A stretch of 37,254 nucleotides of DNA from Treponema sp. (GCA_031265435.1 JAISCR010000035.1:1-37254), one strand, 5' to 3'. Positions 6,265 to 16,185 are shown, counted from the first letter of the stretch. Program-made: numbers and translations. Notes: generated by a model from the letters alone, not told the origin.

Positions 6265-8319
6265 ATGCTTGAAATCATGCGGAATATCGGCATCATGGCC
6301 CATATTGATGCCGGTAAGACTACTACTACGGAACGGATTCTCTTTTATACCGGCAAGAGCCACCGGATAGGCGAAGTTGACGACGGCGAAGCGATCATGG
6401 ACTGGATGGAACAGGAGCAGGAACGGGGCATAACCATCCAGAGCGCCGCCACCACTACCTACTGGAACAGGGCCGCAGACGGCGGAAAAGAACTCAAGTA
6501 CCAGATCAACATCATCGATACTCCCGGACACGTTGATTTTACCGCGGAAGTTGAACGATCCCTCAGGGTGCTTGACGGGGCTGTGGCGATATTTGACGCG
6601 GTTCGGGGCGTGGAACCTCAGACGGAAACGGTGTGGCGGCAGGCGGAACATTACCATGTACCCTGCATTGGTTATGTGAACAAGATGGACAGGGTGGGAG
6701 CGGATTTTTTCCAGGTCCTTCAGGATATAGAGAACAAGCTGGGGATAATGACCGCTCCGATTCAGATCCCCATCGGGAAGGAAGGGAACTTTGAAGGTGT
6801 GGTGGATCTTATCGAAATGAGGGAGATCCGCTGGGAAGGGGATGAGGGTGAAATTCCGGCCTATAGTCCCATATCCGCCGTAATGGAAAAACGCGCGGCC
6901 CAGTGGCGGGAAAAACTCATTGACGTGCTCTCTTCGGTTTCCGATGAAGTAACCTTGAAGTACCTTGCCGGGGAGGAATTGAGCCCGTCCCTTATCAGAA
7001 AGGAACTGCGGAAGGCTGTGTTGAACCGGAGTCTTCTGCCCGTACTCGCGGGAGCTTCCCGCCGCAACATGGGGGTGCAGCCCCTCATCGACGCGGTGGT
7101 AGATTACCTGCCCGCGCCCAACGAGACGCTTCCCGCGTCGGGCCATCATCTTAAAAAGGATGAGGAGATAGGTATCCCCTGCGATCCGGGGGCTGGGGCC
7201 CTGGGTCTCGTCTTCAAAATTCAGAACGACAGGGAGGCGGGGAGCCTCTGCTATGTGCGCATGTACTCAGGCGCGCTTAAGCCGGGGACGGTAGTTTACA
7301 ATGTCGGTAAAAAGAAGCGGGAACGGGCAAACCGGATTCTCCGCATGCACTCCAACAAAAGCGAGCCCCTGGATGAACTTGCGGCCGGAGACATCGGGGT
7401 GATCATCGGGATGAAGGAAGCCCAGACCGGGGATACCGTCGGCAGCGAAGGCTGGCCTGTGCTGCTGGAAAAGATGCAGTTTCCCGAACCGGTCATTTCA
7501 GTTTCCATCGAACCGAGAACCATTTCCGAGCAGGATAAACTCCACGATATATTGGCCATTCTTTCCAGGGAAGATCCCACATTTACCACCAGGGAAAATG
7601 ATGAAACAGGACAGTTGATCATCAGCGGCATGGGAGAACTGCACCTTGATGTTCTTGTTACCCGGATTCTCAAGGAATTCAATATTGAGGCCAGGGTTGG
7701 CAATCCCCAGGTAACCTATCGGGAATCAATCGGCGTTACCGCGGAACAGACACAGAGTTTTTCCCGGGTAATCGCGGGAAAGGAAAATGCCGCCCGGCTC
7801 AGCCTTAAAGCGGAGCCCTCTGAACGGGGAAGTGGCAACCGTTATTCCAATATGGTAAAATCCAGAGACATACCGCAGGCGATCCTTGACGCGGTGGAGC
7901 GGGGAATCCGCGGCTGTTTTTTATCGGGAATTGTGCTGGGTTATCCCTGCATTGATATAGAGGTCAGCCTTACGGACATTGAGTATTCGGAGCTTAGCGG
8001 AACCGAGTTTGCCTTTGAAGCCTGCGCCAGCATGGGTTTTGACGAAGCCTGTAAAAAGGCTCATCCCTATCTCCTGGAACCGATCATGGCGGTAGACCTC
8101 GTGAGCCCCCATGAATCCGTGGGAGACGTGATGAGCCTTATCACTCAGCGGGGGGGACAGGTTCTCCGCATGGACAGTAAAAATACCTTTGATGAAGTAA
8201 AGGCCCAGGCTCCCATGGCAAAAATGTTCGGCTTCATGACATCCCTGCGCAGCGTGTCCCAGGGCCGCGCAACCTTTACCATGGAATTCTCTCACTTTGA
8301 AAAGAAATCGGAAAGATAA
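6265..8319 (+). CDS. fusA: Elongation factor G
   Basis: A 684-residue translational GTPase of full EF-G length. The GTPase motifs are all present: [12 protein letters not shown] (P-loop), [10 protein letters not shown] (switch I), DTPGHVDF (switch II) and NKMD. Domain II follows at about 295-390. Domain III carries [11 protein letters not shown] and [10 protein letters not shown], domain [14 protein letters not shown], and the C-terminal domain [20 protein letters not shown]. It promotes ribosomal translocation or, if it is the second spirochaete paralogue (spdEFG2 type), ribosome recycling. The sequence alone does not let me decide between them. No rpsL, rpsG or tuf is adjacent, which favours a stand-alone paralogue. 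ATG 6265 or ATG 6277 could be the start. Neither has a ribosome binding site. Confidence 0.9.
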   Translation: MLEIMRNIGIMAHIDAGKTTTTERILFYTGKSHRIGEVDDGEAIMDWMEQEQERGITIQSAATTTYWNRAADGGKELKYQINIIDTPGHVDFTAEVERSLRVLDGAVAIFDAVRGVEPQTETVWRQAEHYHVPCIGYVNKMDRVGADFFQVLQDIENKLGIMTAPIQIPIGKEGNFEGVVDLIEMREIRWEGDEGEIPAYSPISAVMEKRAAQWREKLIDVLSSVSDEVTLKYLAGEELSPSLIRKELRKAVLNRSLLPVLAGASRRNMGVQPLIDAVVDYLPAPNETLPASGHHLKKDEEIGIPCDPGAGALGLVFKIQNDREAGSLCYVRMYSGALKPGTVVYNVGKKKRERANRILRMHSNKSEPLDELAAGDIGVIIGMKEAQTGDTVGSEGWPVLLEKMQFPEPVISVSIEPRTISEQDKLHDILAILSREDPTFTTRENDETGQLIISGMGELHLDVLVTRILKEFNIEARVGNPQVTYRESIGVTAEQTQSFSRVIAGKENAARLSLKAEPSERGSGNRYSNMVKSRDIPQAILDAVERGIRGCFLSGIVLGYPCIDIEVSLTDIEYSELSGTEFAFEACASMGFDEACKKAHPYLLEPIMAVDLVSPHESVGDVMSLITQRGGQVLRMDSKNTFDEVKAQAPMAKMFGFMTSLRSVSQGRATFTMEFSHFEKKSER

Positions 8320-8345
8320 TTGAGCTTGTTCCAAAACCATTGAGG
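8320..8345. repeat. Dispersed 3'-flank repeat, copy A
   Basis: TTGAGCTTGTTCCAAAACC and onward begins at the base after the EF-G stop codon. Bases 8328-8345 (GTTCCAAAACCATTGAGG) are identical to the complement of 22088-22105. The remaining gap to 8370 holds nothing else. Confidence 0.6.
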
Positions 8346-8369
8346 CTTCGGTGTAAACTCCCGCACTTT

Positions 8370-11300
8370 CTATTTTTTGAGCACTTTTAATGTTACTTCC
8401 AGCAGTCTGGTCATATCCAGCGGTTTTGCAAGGTGGGCATTCATGCCGCTGGCTATCGCCTTGTCGATATCTTCCTTGAACGCATTGGCCGAGAGCGCCA
8501 CAATCGGTATGCTCCGTGCGTCCGGGCGATCCATGAGGCGGATTGCCCCGGCCGCTTCGTGTCCGTCCATGACGGGCATCTGAACATCCATGTAGATAAT
8601 ATCAAAGTAACCGGGCTCAGAATCGCCAAAGATCTTCAGTGCTTCGCCGCCGTCTCCCGCCTCTTTAATTTCGAGGCCCGTAAATTCCAGCATACTCACG
8701 GCGATAACCCGGTTAATTTCCACGTCATCCACAAGGAGGGCGCGTTTACCCTTGAGTATGTTTTCGGCGTTCTCCGCCGAAATTTCATCTGCCGCTTCCG
8801 GGGCGGTTTCTTTCAGGCTCAGGCTGAAGCTGAAGCTGCTTCCCTCGCCGGTTTTCGACTTTACCACAATGTCTCCGCCGAAAAGCTTGACAATGTTCCG
8901 GGAGATTGCGAGCCCCAGGCCGGTACCGCCGTATTTTTTGGTGATCTGACTGGAAGCCTGCTCAAAGGGCCTGAAGAGGGAAGACAGCGATTCTTCCGCA
9001 ATGCCGATTCCCGTATCCCTGATACAAAAATCGACAGTCCCTGTTTCCTCTTCGCCGTTTCCCCGATACATTACATCAAAGAAGATGCTCCCCGTTTCGG
9101 GGGTGAATTTGACCGCGTTTCCCAGAAGGTTTATCAGCACCTGACGGAGCCGCAGAGAGTCTCCCCGGAAAGCCCTGTCCTGGGGAAGAACGAAGCGGGT
9201 TTCAAACATGATGTTCTTTTCTTCGCAGCGGGGCCTGATAATCGATACCACCGTGTCGACCAGTTTTGAAAGATCCATGCTTTCATCGTTTAGTTCAATT
9301 TTTCCCGCTTCGATCTTGGAGATATCAAGAATATCGTTGAGTAATCCCATAAGATGCTGGCTGGACGCTTCAATCTGGTTGATATTGGCCTCGATCTCAT
9401 CGAGCTTGACATCATTCTGGGCAAGCTTCTTCCTGACAATAGAAGTCATCCCGATGATGGAGTTCATGGGAGTGCGGATCTCGTGGCTCATCCGGGCAAG
9501 GAATTCACCCTTGTGGGCGTTTGCCTGGTTCGCCTCATCAACCGCCCTGGTAAGCTGTGTCTGGGTATTCCGGAGTTCCTGTTCCGCCTGTACCCGTCCT
9601 GATACATCCCTGGCAAAAGCGAGAATTCCCATGGGATTATTGTTGTCTTCGTAAAGCGGGGTAAACACCATGTCCAGAGTTTCTGTATGGCCGTCATGGA
9701 AAACAATTGTCTCTTCGGTATAAACAGGTTTTGCCCCGGCATACACTTCGTCATCAAATTCTTCGTGGTTGTAGATCATTTCCCCGGGGAATACTTCCTT
9801 TACATCTTTGCCTATAAGCTCTTCCGCTTTGAAGGCGGAAAGGGACGCCGTGCGGGGATTGGCTGCCAGGATTTTGCCGGCCTTGTCCTGGTACCAGATA
9901 AGATCAGGCGACGCGTTGAAGATCTTGTCCAAAAGGGATCGCTGTTCGGCAATTTTTTTCTGTTCAAGAATAATATCCGTAATGTCAGAACTGGTGATTA
10001 TGTAGCCTATTTTCCAGCCTGAATGATCGGTAAGGTAGCTGGCATTCCCCTTTAGATAACGCCCGGATTCACTCTGGTAGAAAATATCGGCCTCCCTGTC
10101 TTCGTGGAGGGCCAGTATCGGATCGAAGGGGGAGCCTGAAGGGTAGATGCTTATATCCTGGTAACTCTTCCCGATGGTTTCCTCCAGTGTCAGGCCCAGG
10201 GCGGACAGGGCCGCCTCATTGGCATATTTAATACCCTGGGAAAAGTCGGTAATTATCAGAGGCCTTTGGTCGCTTTTCACCAGGGAGTCGGCCATGTCGT
10301 CGAAAGAGTCCGCCAGGGTACCTATCTCATCCTTTATCGAGGCCCGGAAGCGAAAATGCCGCTCTCCTACCCGGAAACGGTCGATGCCGTTGATAAGGCC
10401 GGTGATGCTGGAGGTAAAGATATTTGCCATCCAGATTGCGACCAGGACGACAAAGAGGATCATGAGTAATGCGGAAACAAGGAGCTTTATCGAAGTGTCC
10501 CTCAGGTTTGCGGAGATCATCCGCTGGGTTTCAAGGGCCGCCTGCCCGAGATCCGCATCGGCCCGATCGATTACCCTCTGCAGGAGCTTTCCGGTTTCCC
10601 GGGCCGGCTGCTGGAAATCTTCAAGCCCGGCCCCGATGGCTACAAAACCGAAGCCCCGCTTTGTCTTGCCGTAGTTTCCCGTGTAGTAGGGTATCGTCGC
10701 CGCGGTGTTGGGCTTCCATATTCCGCTCCAGAGGATCAGGAAGGAACCGGAACCGCCTTCCCTGGTCAGATCCATCCAGCCTATGCACTGGGGGGCATTG
10801 TTGAGGTAGCGCCCGTCCAGGCCGACAAGACCTGCCGCGGTAAGTTCAGGCGCGGGTTTCTTGCCGCGGGACTGTTCATGGAAAACAGGAACATCCTTGA
10901 GGAAGTCCCCGAGGGGCAGGCCGGAATCCTGCCAGTCCCGGTAGATGCTCTCCTCCAGCCAGGGGATCTCCGGTTCCCCGGTATCGGGATTGAAGCCCAC
11001 AATGGAATGGTGGCGGGGGTGACAGATGCTGCGGCACTTGTAATCCCAGATAAAGGCATAGTTCCCCTCATAGGCGCTTGGCAGTTCCACATAACGTTCC
11101 GGCATCGGGGTGGTATGATCGGTAAATTCCATGATGAAGTCGTGATCCAGAGCCAGGGTAACATAGCCTGTAATCCTGCCGCCCTGTACCACGGGAGTGG
11201 CCCAGCGGACAATCCCTTTAAAACGCTTGCCGTTTGGGTTCTCCCGGCCCGCGTAGGCTTCCTCCTCAGGCTGCCAGCTTAAGCCCTGGTTTTTAACGTT

Positions 11301-12125
11301 TTCAGGATTGTACATGCCGATGAGGCGGCTGTGAACATAGGCCCCTATCACATCGGAGACATAGATCTCTCCGGGTTTAAGCAGCTTCAGTTCCTCAAAA
11401 TACGTTTCCGCTTTGATATATGTATTGAGCCGGTTGGAGACATTCTTTTTCCGGGGATCCATCTGGTCCGATGTTGTCACCTTGAGAACTTCGTTTCCCT
11501 CAAGGTCTATGTAGGTCATCTCCAGATAGATCGGGCGGAATTCCGTTTCATAGAGATCCGGCGGCCTGTTGCGGTAATTGGTATCATTCTCGGCATTGCT
11601 GGAAGGGGAGTAGTTTCCTTCCCTCAGGGCTTCCTTTGGAATCCAGTACTTCTGATCCTCCGAGAGAATCCATTCCCGTTTTTTGACCAGGGGCTTCTTC
11701 TTGCTTCCCACAAAGAGCCGGTATGCGTTTTCGTTTACCGGCAGTTCCGACACATAGAGAATATCATCGTCCCGGGAGTACAGAAAATCCGCCACCCTGC
11801 GGGCCATATCGGTACTGGTGCGTTCAAGCTGTTCGATGGTCAGATTATTGAGAGCAGTTACCGAATCTTCCACCGCCATAGTACCTGTTGTGGTAAGGGC
11901 GTTGGCGGCCCTGGTCATCAATTCCTCGTTCCTTTGACCCAGCTTCATTCCCAGATCCAGGGCCTGCTTCGAGGCCAGAATCGTGAGGATGATTAAGGGA
12001 ATCATCTTGATTATTACAAAGATTATGATAAGTTTGGCCCGCATACCAAACCCGAGCCTGGTAAGCAGTCCGCTGATGAAATATTCAAGACGCTGAATTG
12101 GATTCATTACTACTAAAATACACAT
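8370..12125 (-). CDS. Hybrid sensor histidine kinase with receiver domain
   Basis: A 1,251-residue membrane protein. TM1 is at about 30-50. A very large periplasmic sensor of Cache type spans about 52-550 and TM2 about 555-580. HAMP follows, then two PAS domains (about 640-740 and 755-870). HisKA has FLARMSHEIRTPMN with phosphoacceptor His881. The ATPase has INLLGNAVKFTPE, DTGIGIAEE and GGTGLGLAIS. The receiver has LLVDDVEINR with Asp1180 in IIYMDVQMPVMDG. It should sense an external ligand and pass phosphate from His to its own Asp and on to an Hpt protein or regulator not encoded here. The start is uncertain (ATG 12125 or ATG 12107). A small hairpin (TTTCTTT/AAAGAAA) abuts the first ATG. 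It lies 57 bases downstream of the PBP gene on the same strand. Confidence 0.9.
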   Translation of the reverse strand: MCILVVMNPIQRLEYFISGLLTRLGFGMRAKLIIIFVIIKMIPLIILTILASKQALDLGMKLGQRNEELMTRAANALTTTGTMAVEDSVTALNNLTIEQLERTSTDMARRVADFLYSRDDDILYVSELPVNENAYRLFVGSKKKPLVKKREWILSEDQKYWIPKEALREGNYSPSSNAENDTNYRNRPPDLYETEFRPIYLEMTYIDLEGNEVLKVTTSDQMDPRKKNVSNRLNTYIKAETYFEELKLLKPGEIYVSDVIGAYVHSRLIGMYNPENVKNQGLSWQPEEEAYAGRENPNGKRFKGIVRWATPVVQGGRITGYVTLALDHDFIMEFTDHTTPMPERYVELPSAYEGNYAFIWDYKCRSICHPRHHSIVGFNPDTGEPEIPWLEESIYRDWQDSGLPLGDFLKDVPVFHEQSRGKKPAPELTAAGLVGLDGRYLNNAPQCIGWMDLTREGGSGSFLILWSGIWKPNTAATIPYYTGNYGKTKRGFGFVAIGAGLEDFQQPARETGKLLQRVIDRADADLGQAALETQRMISANLRDTSIKLLVSALLMILFVVLVAIWMANIFTSSITGLINGIDRFRVGERHFRFRASIKDEIGTLADSFDDMADSLVKSDQRPLIITDFSQGIKYANEAALSALGLTLEETIGKSYQDISIYPSGSPFDPILALHEDREADIFYQSESGRYLKGNASYLTDHSGWKIGYIITSSDITDIILEQKKIAEQRSLLDKIFNASPDLIWYQDKAGKILAANPRTASLSAFKAEELIGKDVKEVFPGEMIYNHEEFDDEVYAGAKPVYTEETIVFHDGHTETLDMVFTPLYEDNNNPMGILAFARDVSGRVQAEQELRNTQTQLTRAVDEANQANAHKGEFLARMSHEIRTPMNSIIGMTSIVRKKLAQNDVKLDEIEANINQIEASSQHLMGLLNDILDISKIEAGKIELNDESMDLSKLVDTVVSIIRPRCEEKNIMFETRFVLPQDRAFRGDSLRLRQVLINLLGNAVKFTPETGSIFFDVMYRGNGEEETGTVDFCIRDTGIGIAEESLSSLFRPFEQASSQITKKYGGTGLGLAISRNIVKLFGGDIVVKSKTGEGSSFSFSLSLKETAPEAADEISAENAENILKGKRALLVDDVEINRVIAVSMLEFTGLEIKEAGDGGEALKIFGDSEPGYFDIIYMDVQMPVMDGHEAAGAIRLMDRPDARSIPIVALSANAFKEDIDKAIASGMNAHLAKPLDMTRLLEVTLKVLKK

Positions 12126-12182
12126 TTTCTTTCAAAAAAGAAATATGTACGACAAATCGCGGGTAAAAAGGCGGCCTGTGTG

Positions 12183-14960
12183 TTAATCGAGGAAGGGGTT
12201 GTAGTCTTCGCCGGAATACAGGGGAGGCAGGCTGAATTCCTCCTGCAACGGCTCCCCGGAAACATCGGGCGTTAGGTCATTCTCCAGGTTTTCATCGCTT
12301 GAAAGGGAAGGGGATTCCCAGGGATAGCCGCCGCCGGAAGATGTATTGAAATCATCGTCAAGGAAAGGATTCCGCAGGGTATTCCGGCTGCCCTGATTGG
12401 TATTTCTGTTTTGGTTTGACTGACTGCCGCTCCGGCGGGTAGCATTCCTGGAAACAGGACCACCCGCGGCGCTTCTGCGTAATTCGGGGAAAAGATCCGG
12501 ATCCAGAGTAGGCATCGTAAGGGAACCGAGAAGATTTTCTTCATCAAGCCCCAGAATCCCCGTCTGCATGGAGCCTACGGCTGTTTCCGCATAGGAAGCC
12601 TCTCCGTGAAGGTTGCAGTATTGGGTGGGCTGGGTTCCCTCAAGGAAAGGCAGGGTTACCTCGCCTTCGTTGCAGGCCGGTGTCTTCAGAAGCCCGGATT
12701 TGGCACATACCGTAACGTCGATAATGCCGGAACTGGGCCGGGGAAAGTCCCGGAAAGGAAGGCCCTGATGGATCTCCCGCATATAGTTTCCCCAGAGAGG
12801 CCCGCAGAGAGTGGAGCCTGTAAGGGAAAGCCCCAGGGAGTTCCCCGGTTTGTCAAAACCGAACCACATTGCCGCTGTATAGTAGGGAGTATAACCCACG
12901 GCCCACGCGTCCGACCAGTTCTGGGTGGTTCCCGTCTTCCCCGCCGCGGGCATACGGAAATTCTTTCCGTTGGCATCCCGGAAGGTAAATTTGGAGCCCC
13001 AGCCCGCGCCGTTGGCCAGTGTGCCGTATTCCACGGTTTTTTTCAGTATACTTGTCATGATGTAGGCGTTCTGGGAACTTACCACCTGGATAGAGGCTCC
13101 CTTCCGCCGCTGTTCCAGCCTGAGATCCCGTTCCGTATCCATCACCACCCTGCCGTTCCGGTCTTCGATTGAACGGATGGCGATGGGGCTTACCTCACGT
13201 CCCTGGTTGGCAAAAACCGCAAAGGCCCTCGCCATCTGTACGGGCGCCACCGAAATGATCCCCAGGCCCATGGGATATACCCTCGGGAAGGTACGGCGTA
13301 TCTGATCCGGATCGTTTATACCCAGGAGGACCGCGGCCCGGTCAATTGCCGCGTCAAAGCCGATGCCGTCCAGAATTTTCAGGGAAGGCACGTTCATCGA
13401 GTGGGCCAGGGCATCGTAGAGAAGCACGGGGCCCTTCCATTCGCCCTGGTAGTTCAGGGGAATGTATGGGGTACCGTTTTCGTTATGAAACACGATGGGA
13501 ACATCGTAGATGAGACTTGCCGGATTGAATTTCCTGCTGTCTATGGCCGCCGAGTAGTACAGCGGTTTGAAACTTGAACCGGGCATGACCCTGGCCTGGG
13601 TGGCCCGGATAAGCTGATTGGATTCATCGTATTTGGAACCCCCGATTATGGCGGTGATATAGCCCGTATCGTTTTCGATGCAGATCATGGCCCCTTCAAC
13701 CACATTCTTTTCGGTTGAGGTCTTGAGTTCCGCAAAGGCGGTATTGGTCAGAACCTTGAGATCCCCAATCCCGAAGGCAAGAGCCGCCATGTCCACCACA
13801 GGATTGACGACCTTGGTATAGCGGGACAGGGCCTTCTGTTCATTCTGGGCGTCTCCGGTTGAATGAATGTCTTCCAGGCCAAAGTAGAGGGAGAGCAGAT
13901 CGACAATGGGAATATAGGTTCGTTCGGCCCGGGTAAGCCGCACCCCCTGCTGACGTGAAAATTCCTTGTTCGCCCTTTCAAGGCCCTCCGCCATATACTT
14001 TTCGGCGGCTTCCTGATGTTTCAGATTGAGGGTGGTATGTACCGTGTAGCCGTCCCGGTAATAGTCCATGGTACCGTACATCAGGTTATCCAGTTCCCGG
14101 CGCACGTACTCGCTGAACCAGGGAGCCCTGTCGTCCCGGTTATAATAGGCGGCGGTGGAAGCCCTCGTGTAATCGTAGTTGTCCCAGTACTCGTTAAAAG
14201 AAACTTCCGCCTCTTCCTTGCTGCAGTAGCCGAATTCAATCATCCTGTCCAGAACCGCAAGCTGCCTGTCACGGGCAATGTTGGGATTATCCAGAGGATT
14301 GTAGCGGGAAGGACTTGAAAGCTGAATCACCAGGAGCGCCGATTCGGCCAGGGTAATATCCCGCGCACTGTGGCCAAAGAAGAATTTACTTGCCGCTTCA
14401 ACTCCATAGGTACCGGGGCCCATATACATATAATTAAGGTAAATTTCGAGAATTTCGTTCTTGGTATAGCGCCGCTCCATCTGGAAAGCCCACCAGAGTT
14501 CCCTGATCTTCCGGTTGATGGTTTTTTCGCTCCGGTCGGTGTAAAGCGTACCCGCCACCTGCTGGGTTATGGTGGAACCGCCTCCCATGTTGCGGCCGAT
14601 GATCTGCCCCACAAAGGCGCGGCTTATGCCCCGGACGCTGAAACCCTTGTGGTTGTAGAAGTCAGGGTCTTCCCGGGCCAGCACCGCGTTGATGAGATGC
14701 CGGGGAAGTTCGTTAAGGGAAACCAGTTCTCGCTTCTCGTCCGCGGAGAATTCGGTTACCAGATCCCCATTGATGTCCACGATACGGGTGGGAAGGGCAG
14801 GGGCAAATTCGACAAAGTTTTCCTGATTTTTGATATTCGCCGTTTCGGCCATGGAAAGCCCCAGGGCGATACCGATGCCTACAGCGACGATGATCGTAAA
14901 AACCGCCATGATGCGGATAATGATACCGGTTATGAGGGAATCTCCCCCATGAATACCCAT
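12183..14960 (-). CDS. Penicillin-binding protein 1A-type, bifunctional transglycosylase/transpeptidase
   Basis: A 925-residue class A PBP. After an N-terminal TM (about 10-36), the GT51 domain shows AREDPDFYNHKG (catalytic Glu97), GGGSTITQQ and NEILEIYLNYMYMG. The transpeptidase has the SxxK box in PGSSFKPLYY (Ser462), SMN in AHSMNVPSLK and KTGTT. It polymerises and cross-links peptidoglycan outside the inner membrane. The last 130 residues are Asn/Ser/Arg-rich and look disordered, ending in repeated N-P-F-L-D motifs (NPFLDDDF, YNPFLD). The ATG at 14960 has little ribosome binding site and sits about seven bases from a possible -10, so the true start may lie further in, at Met18. It is transcribed towards the hybrid kinase. 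Confidence 0.92.
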   Translation of the reverse strand: MGIHGGDSLITGIIIRIMAVFTIIVAVGIGIALGLSMAETANIKNQENFVEFAPALPTRIVDINGDLVTEFSADEKRELVSLNELPRHLINAVLAREDPDFYNHKGFSVRGISRAFVGQIIGRNMGGGSTITQQVAGTLYTDRSEKTINRKIRELWWAFQMERRYTKNEILEIYLNYMYMGPGTYGVEAASKFFFGHSARDITLAESALLVIQLSSPSRYNPLDNPNIARDRQLAVLDRMIEFGYCSKEEAEVSFNEYWDNYDYTRASTAAYYNRDDRAPWFSEYVRRELDNLMYGTMDYYRDGYTVHTTLNLKHQEAAEKYMAEGLERANKEFSRQQGVRLTRAERTYIPIVDLLSLYFGLEDIHSTGDAQNEQKALSRYTKVVNPVVDMAALAFGIGDLKVLTNTAFAELKTSTEKNVVEGAMICIENDTGYITAIIGGSKYDESNQLIRATQARVMPGSSFKPLYYSAAIDSRKFNPASLIYDVPIVFHNENGTPYIPLNYQGEWKGPVLLYDALAHSMNVPSLKILDGIGFDAAIDRAAVLLGINDPDQIRRTFPRVYPMGLGIISVAPVQMARAFAVFANQGREVSPIAIRSIEDRNGRVVMDTERDLRLEQRRKGASIQVVSSQNAYIMTSILKKTVEYGTLANGAGWGSKFTFRDANGKNFRMPAAGKTGTTQNWSDAWAVGYTPYYTAAMWFGFDKPGNSLGLSLTGSTLCGPLWGNYMREIHQGLPFRDFPRPSSGIIDVTVCAKSGLLKTPACNEGEVTLPFLEGTQPTQYCNLHGEASYAETAVGSMQTGILGLDEENLLGSLTMPTLDPDLFPELRRSAAGGPVSRNATRRSGSQSNQNRNTNQGSRNTLRNPFLDDDFNTSSGGGYPWESPSLSSDENLENDLTPDVSGEPLQEEFSLPPLYSGEDYNPFLD

Positions 14961-14966
14961 AATACC

Positions 14967-14995
14967 AGCCTAAAAACTTGCGCTCCCGTTGTCAA
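14967..14995 (-). promoter_or_regulatory. Candidate promoter of the PBP gene
   Basis: On the minus strand TTGACA (14990-14995) is followed after 17 bases by TAGGCT (14967-14972). The -35 is perfect and the -10 weak. The start point would fall almost on ATG 14960, giving a leaderless mRNA. Confidence 0.35.
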
Positions 14996-15000
14996 GACAT

Positions 15001-15028
15001 AAAAAAGGCCGGTGGAAAACCACCGGCC
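15001..15028 (-). terminator. Rho-independent terminator (minus strand)
   Basis: GGCCGGTGG (15007-15015) and CCACCGGCC (15020-15028) form a perfect 9-bp stem around AAAA. Read on the minus strand it is followed by TTTTTT (15006-15001). It ends transcription coming from the PEGA gene or from the candidate small RNA. Confidence 0.85.
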
Positions 15029-15086
15029 ATGCCCTTGAGGCATATCGGAGATATAGTGATTTGGGAGGGGAACTATAGATCCGACA
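15001..15086 (-). ncRNA. Candidate small structured RNA between PEGA and PBP genes
   Basis: About 176 non-coding bases separate the PEGA gene stop from the terminator at 15001-15028, far more than a normal 3' end needs. On the minus strand TTCAGA (15115-15120), a 17-base spacer and GATAAT (15092-15097) form a plausible promoter. The resulting 85-nt transcript would contain a small hairpin (ATGCC/GGCAT) just before the terminator stem. No known RNA family is recognised. It could equally be a long 3' UTR. Confidence 0.3.
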
Positions 15087-15186
15087 TTTATATTATCGCA
15101 CAGTTCTTCAAAATTCTGAAATAAATTCGTTCAATTTTTGAAAAAAAATACAATTTGAGGCGGTTCCGGGATCCGGCGGGATCATA

Positions 15187-15204
15187 CTTGTGGAACAGGC
15201 CCAA
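15187..15204. repeat. Dispersed 3'-flank repeat, copy B
   Basis: Read on the minus strand, TTGGGCCTGTTCCACAAG begins at the base after the PEGA gene's TAA (15205-15207). It matches the consensus TTGAGCCTGTTCCA at 13 of 14 positions. Confidence 0.55.
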
Positions 15205-16185
15205 TTAATCCTCGTGTACCGAAACATCAACTTCCATGGAGACTTTATAGGTTTTTCCCTTCTCGACCTGAAGCGTTTTGAAGATTCCATAGTCCCCGAT
15301 GCGGAACTGTACTTCGTGAGTCCCCGGTTCCACGAGGTATGGGGCCGCCCTGTTGGGCACCGCTTCATTATTCAGGAAGATCCGCGCGTTTTCCGGGGCT
15401 TCAAAGTAGATAACCGGGGTTGGATCCTTCAGTTCTATGCTCAGTTCCAATACTTTGGCCCGTTCGATGATAAAACGGCGGTTTTCGTTCCGGTAGTCAT
15501 CCGAAAGAATCACCAGATGATGTTCCCCTTCCTTAAGGAAGCGGCTTTCACCCGGATTTTCTATCATCACGTCGTCGATGAGCACCGTAAAGGGCTTACC
15601 GGGAAGCTGTTCGGGCCACCGGAAACTGAGCGTTACGATCCCTTCATCGCCGAGGATCGGTTTGGCGGAAAGCTGAAAATTCATCGTTTCCAGTTCTTCA
15701 TTCATGCCCTTGATCACCGGCATGAGCCGTATCAGAAGGGGGAAGGAAGTCACCGGAATCACCCCGACCGGCACGGAAACATAGGGAGAATTCCGTAAAT
15801 CGTGGTTTCTGCGCAGGGGAATCTGGTAAACCGACTGGATCTTGGCAGGCAGGGGTTCATAAACAATACGTTTCGCGTCCAGATCCGCTATGCCGGCTTC
15901 GGGAATATGATCCAGGTTGCTGTACATGGCAATGGCAAGACTCCCCTGATAGAAAAGCCAGGCCGAAGGGGAGATGAGTTCCAACTCCACTCCTTTGAAA
16001 AACCGGGTATCCTCCTCCAGGGAGACCAATACCGAAGAGTTATAGGTGAGGGGAAGAGAGATCTTTGCGGTATTTTTCAGCAAAACCGGCAAATTCCCCC
16101 GGATAATGACCCGGAGAGGTTCCGCTTCTATCCCCAGAGAAAAGAAGAAAAGTAATACCATTATAAAAGCATAGCAACGCTTCAA
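15205..16185 (-). CDS. Exported PEGA-domain protein
   Basis: A 326-residue protein. I choose TTG 16185 as start because AAGAGGCG lies four bases upstream and the product then opens with a signal peptide (LKRCYAFIMVLLFFFSLGIEAEP). The frame is open further to ATG 16275 but that would overlap the M23 gene. The C-terminal 75 residues form a PEGA domain (PVIYFEAPENARIFLNNEAV, then PYLVEPGTHEVQF and VEKGKTYKVSM), a beta-sandwich common in bacterial surface proteins. The middle contains another beta-rich repeat (FTVLIDDVMIENP, then LKEGEHHLVI). It is probably periplasmic and follows the M23 peptidase by 25 bases, so a shared envelope role is likely. The exact function is unknown. Confidence 0.75.
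   Translation of the reverse strand: MKRCYAFIMVLLFFFSLGIEAEPLRVIIRGNLPVLLKNTAKISLPLTYNSSVLVSLEEDTRFFKGVELELISPSAWLFYQGSLAIAMYSNLDHIPEAGIADLDAKRIVYEPLPAKIQSVYQIPLRRNHDLRNSPYVSVPVGVIPVTSFPLLIRLMPVIKGMNEELETMNFQLSAKPILGDEGIVTLSFRWPEQLPGKPFTVLIDDVMIENPGESRFLKEGEHHLVILSDDYRNENRRFIIERAKVLELSIELKDPTPVIYFEAPENARIFLNNEAVPNRAAPYLVEPGTHEVQFRIGDYGIFKTLQVEKGKTYKVSMEVDVSVHED

Noticed and set aside
6142-7149. 335-codon minus-strand frame over EF-G
   Set aside because: It is antisense to conserved GTPase motifs, with no signal of its own.
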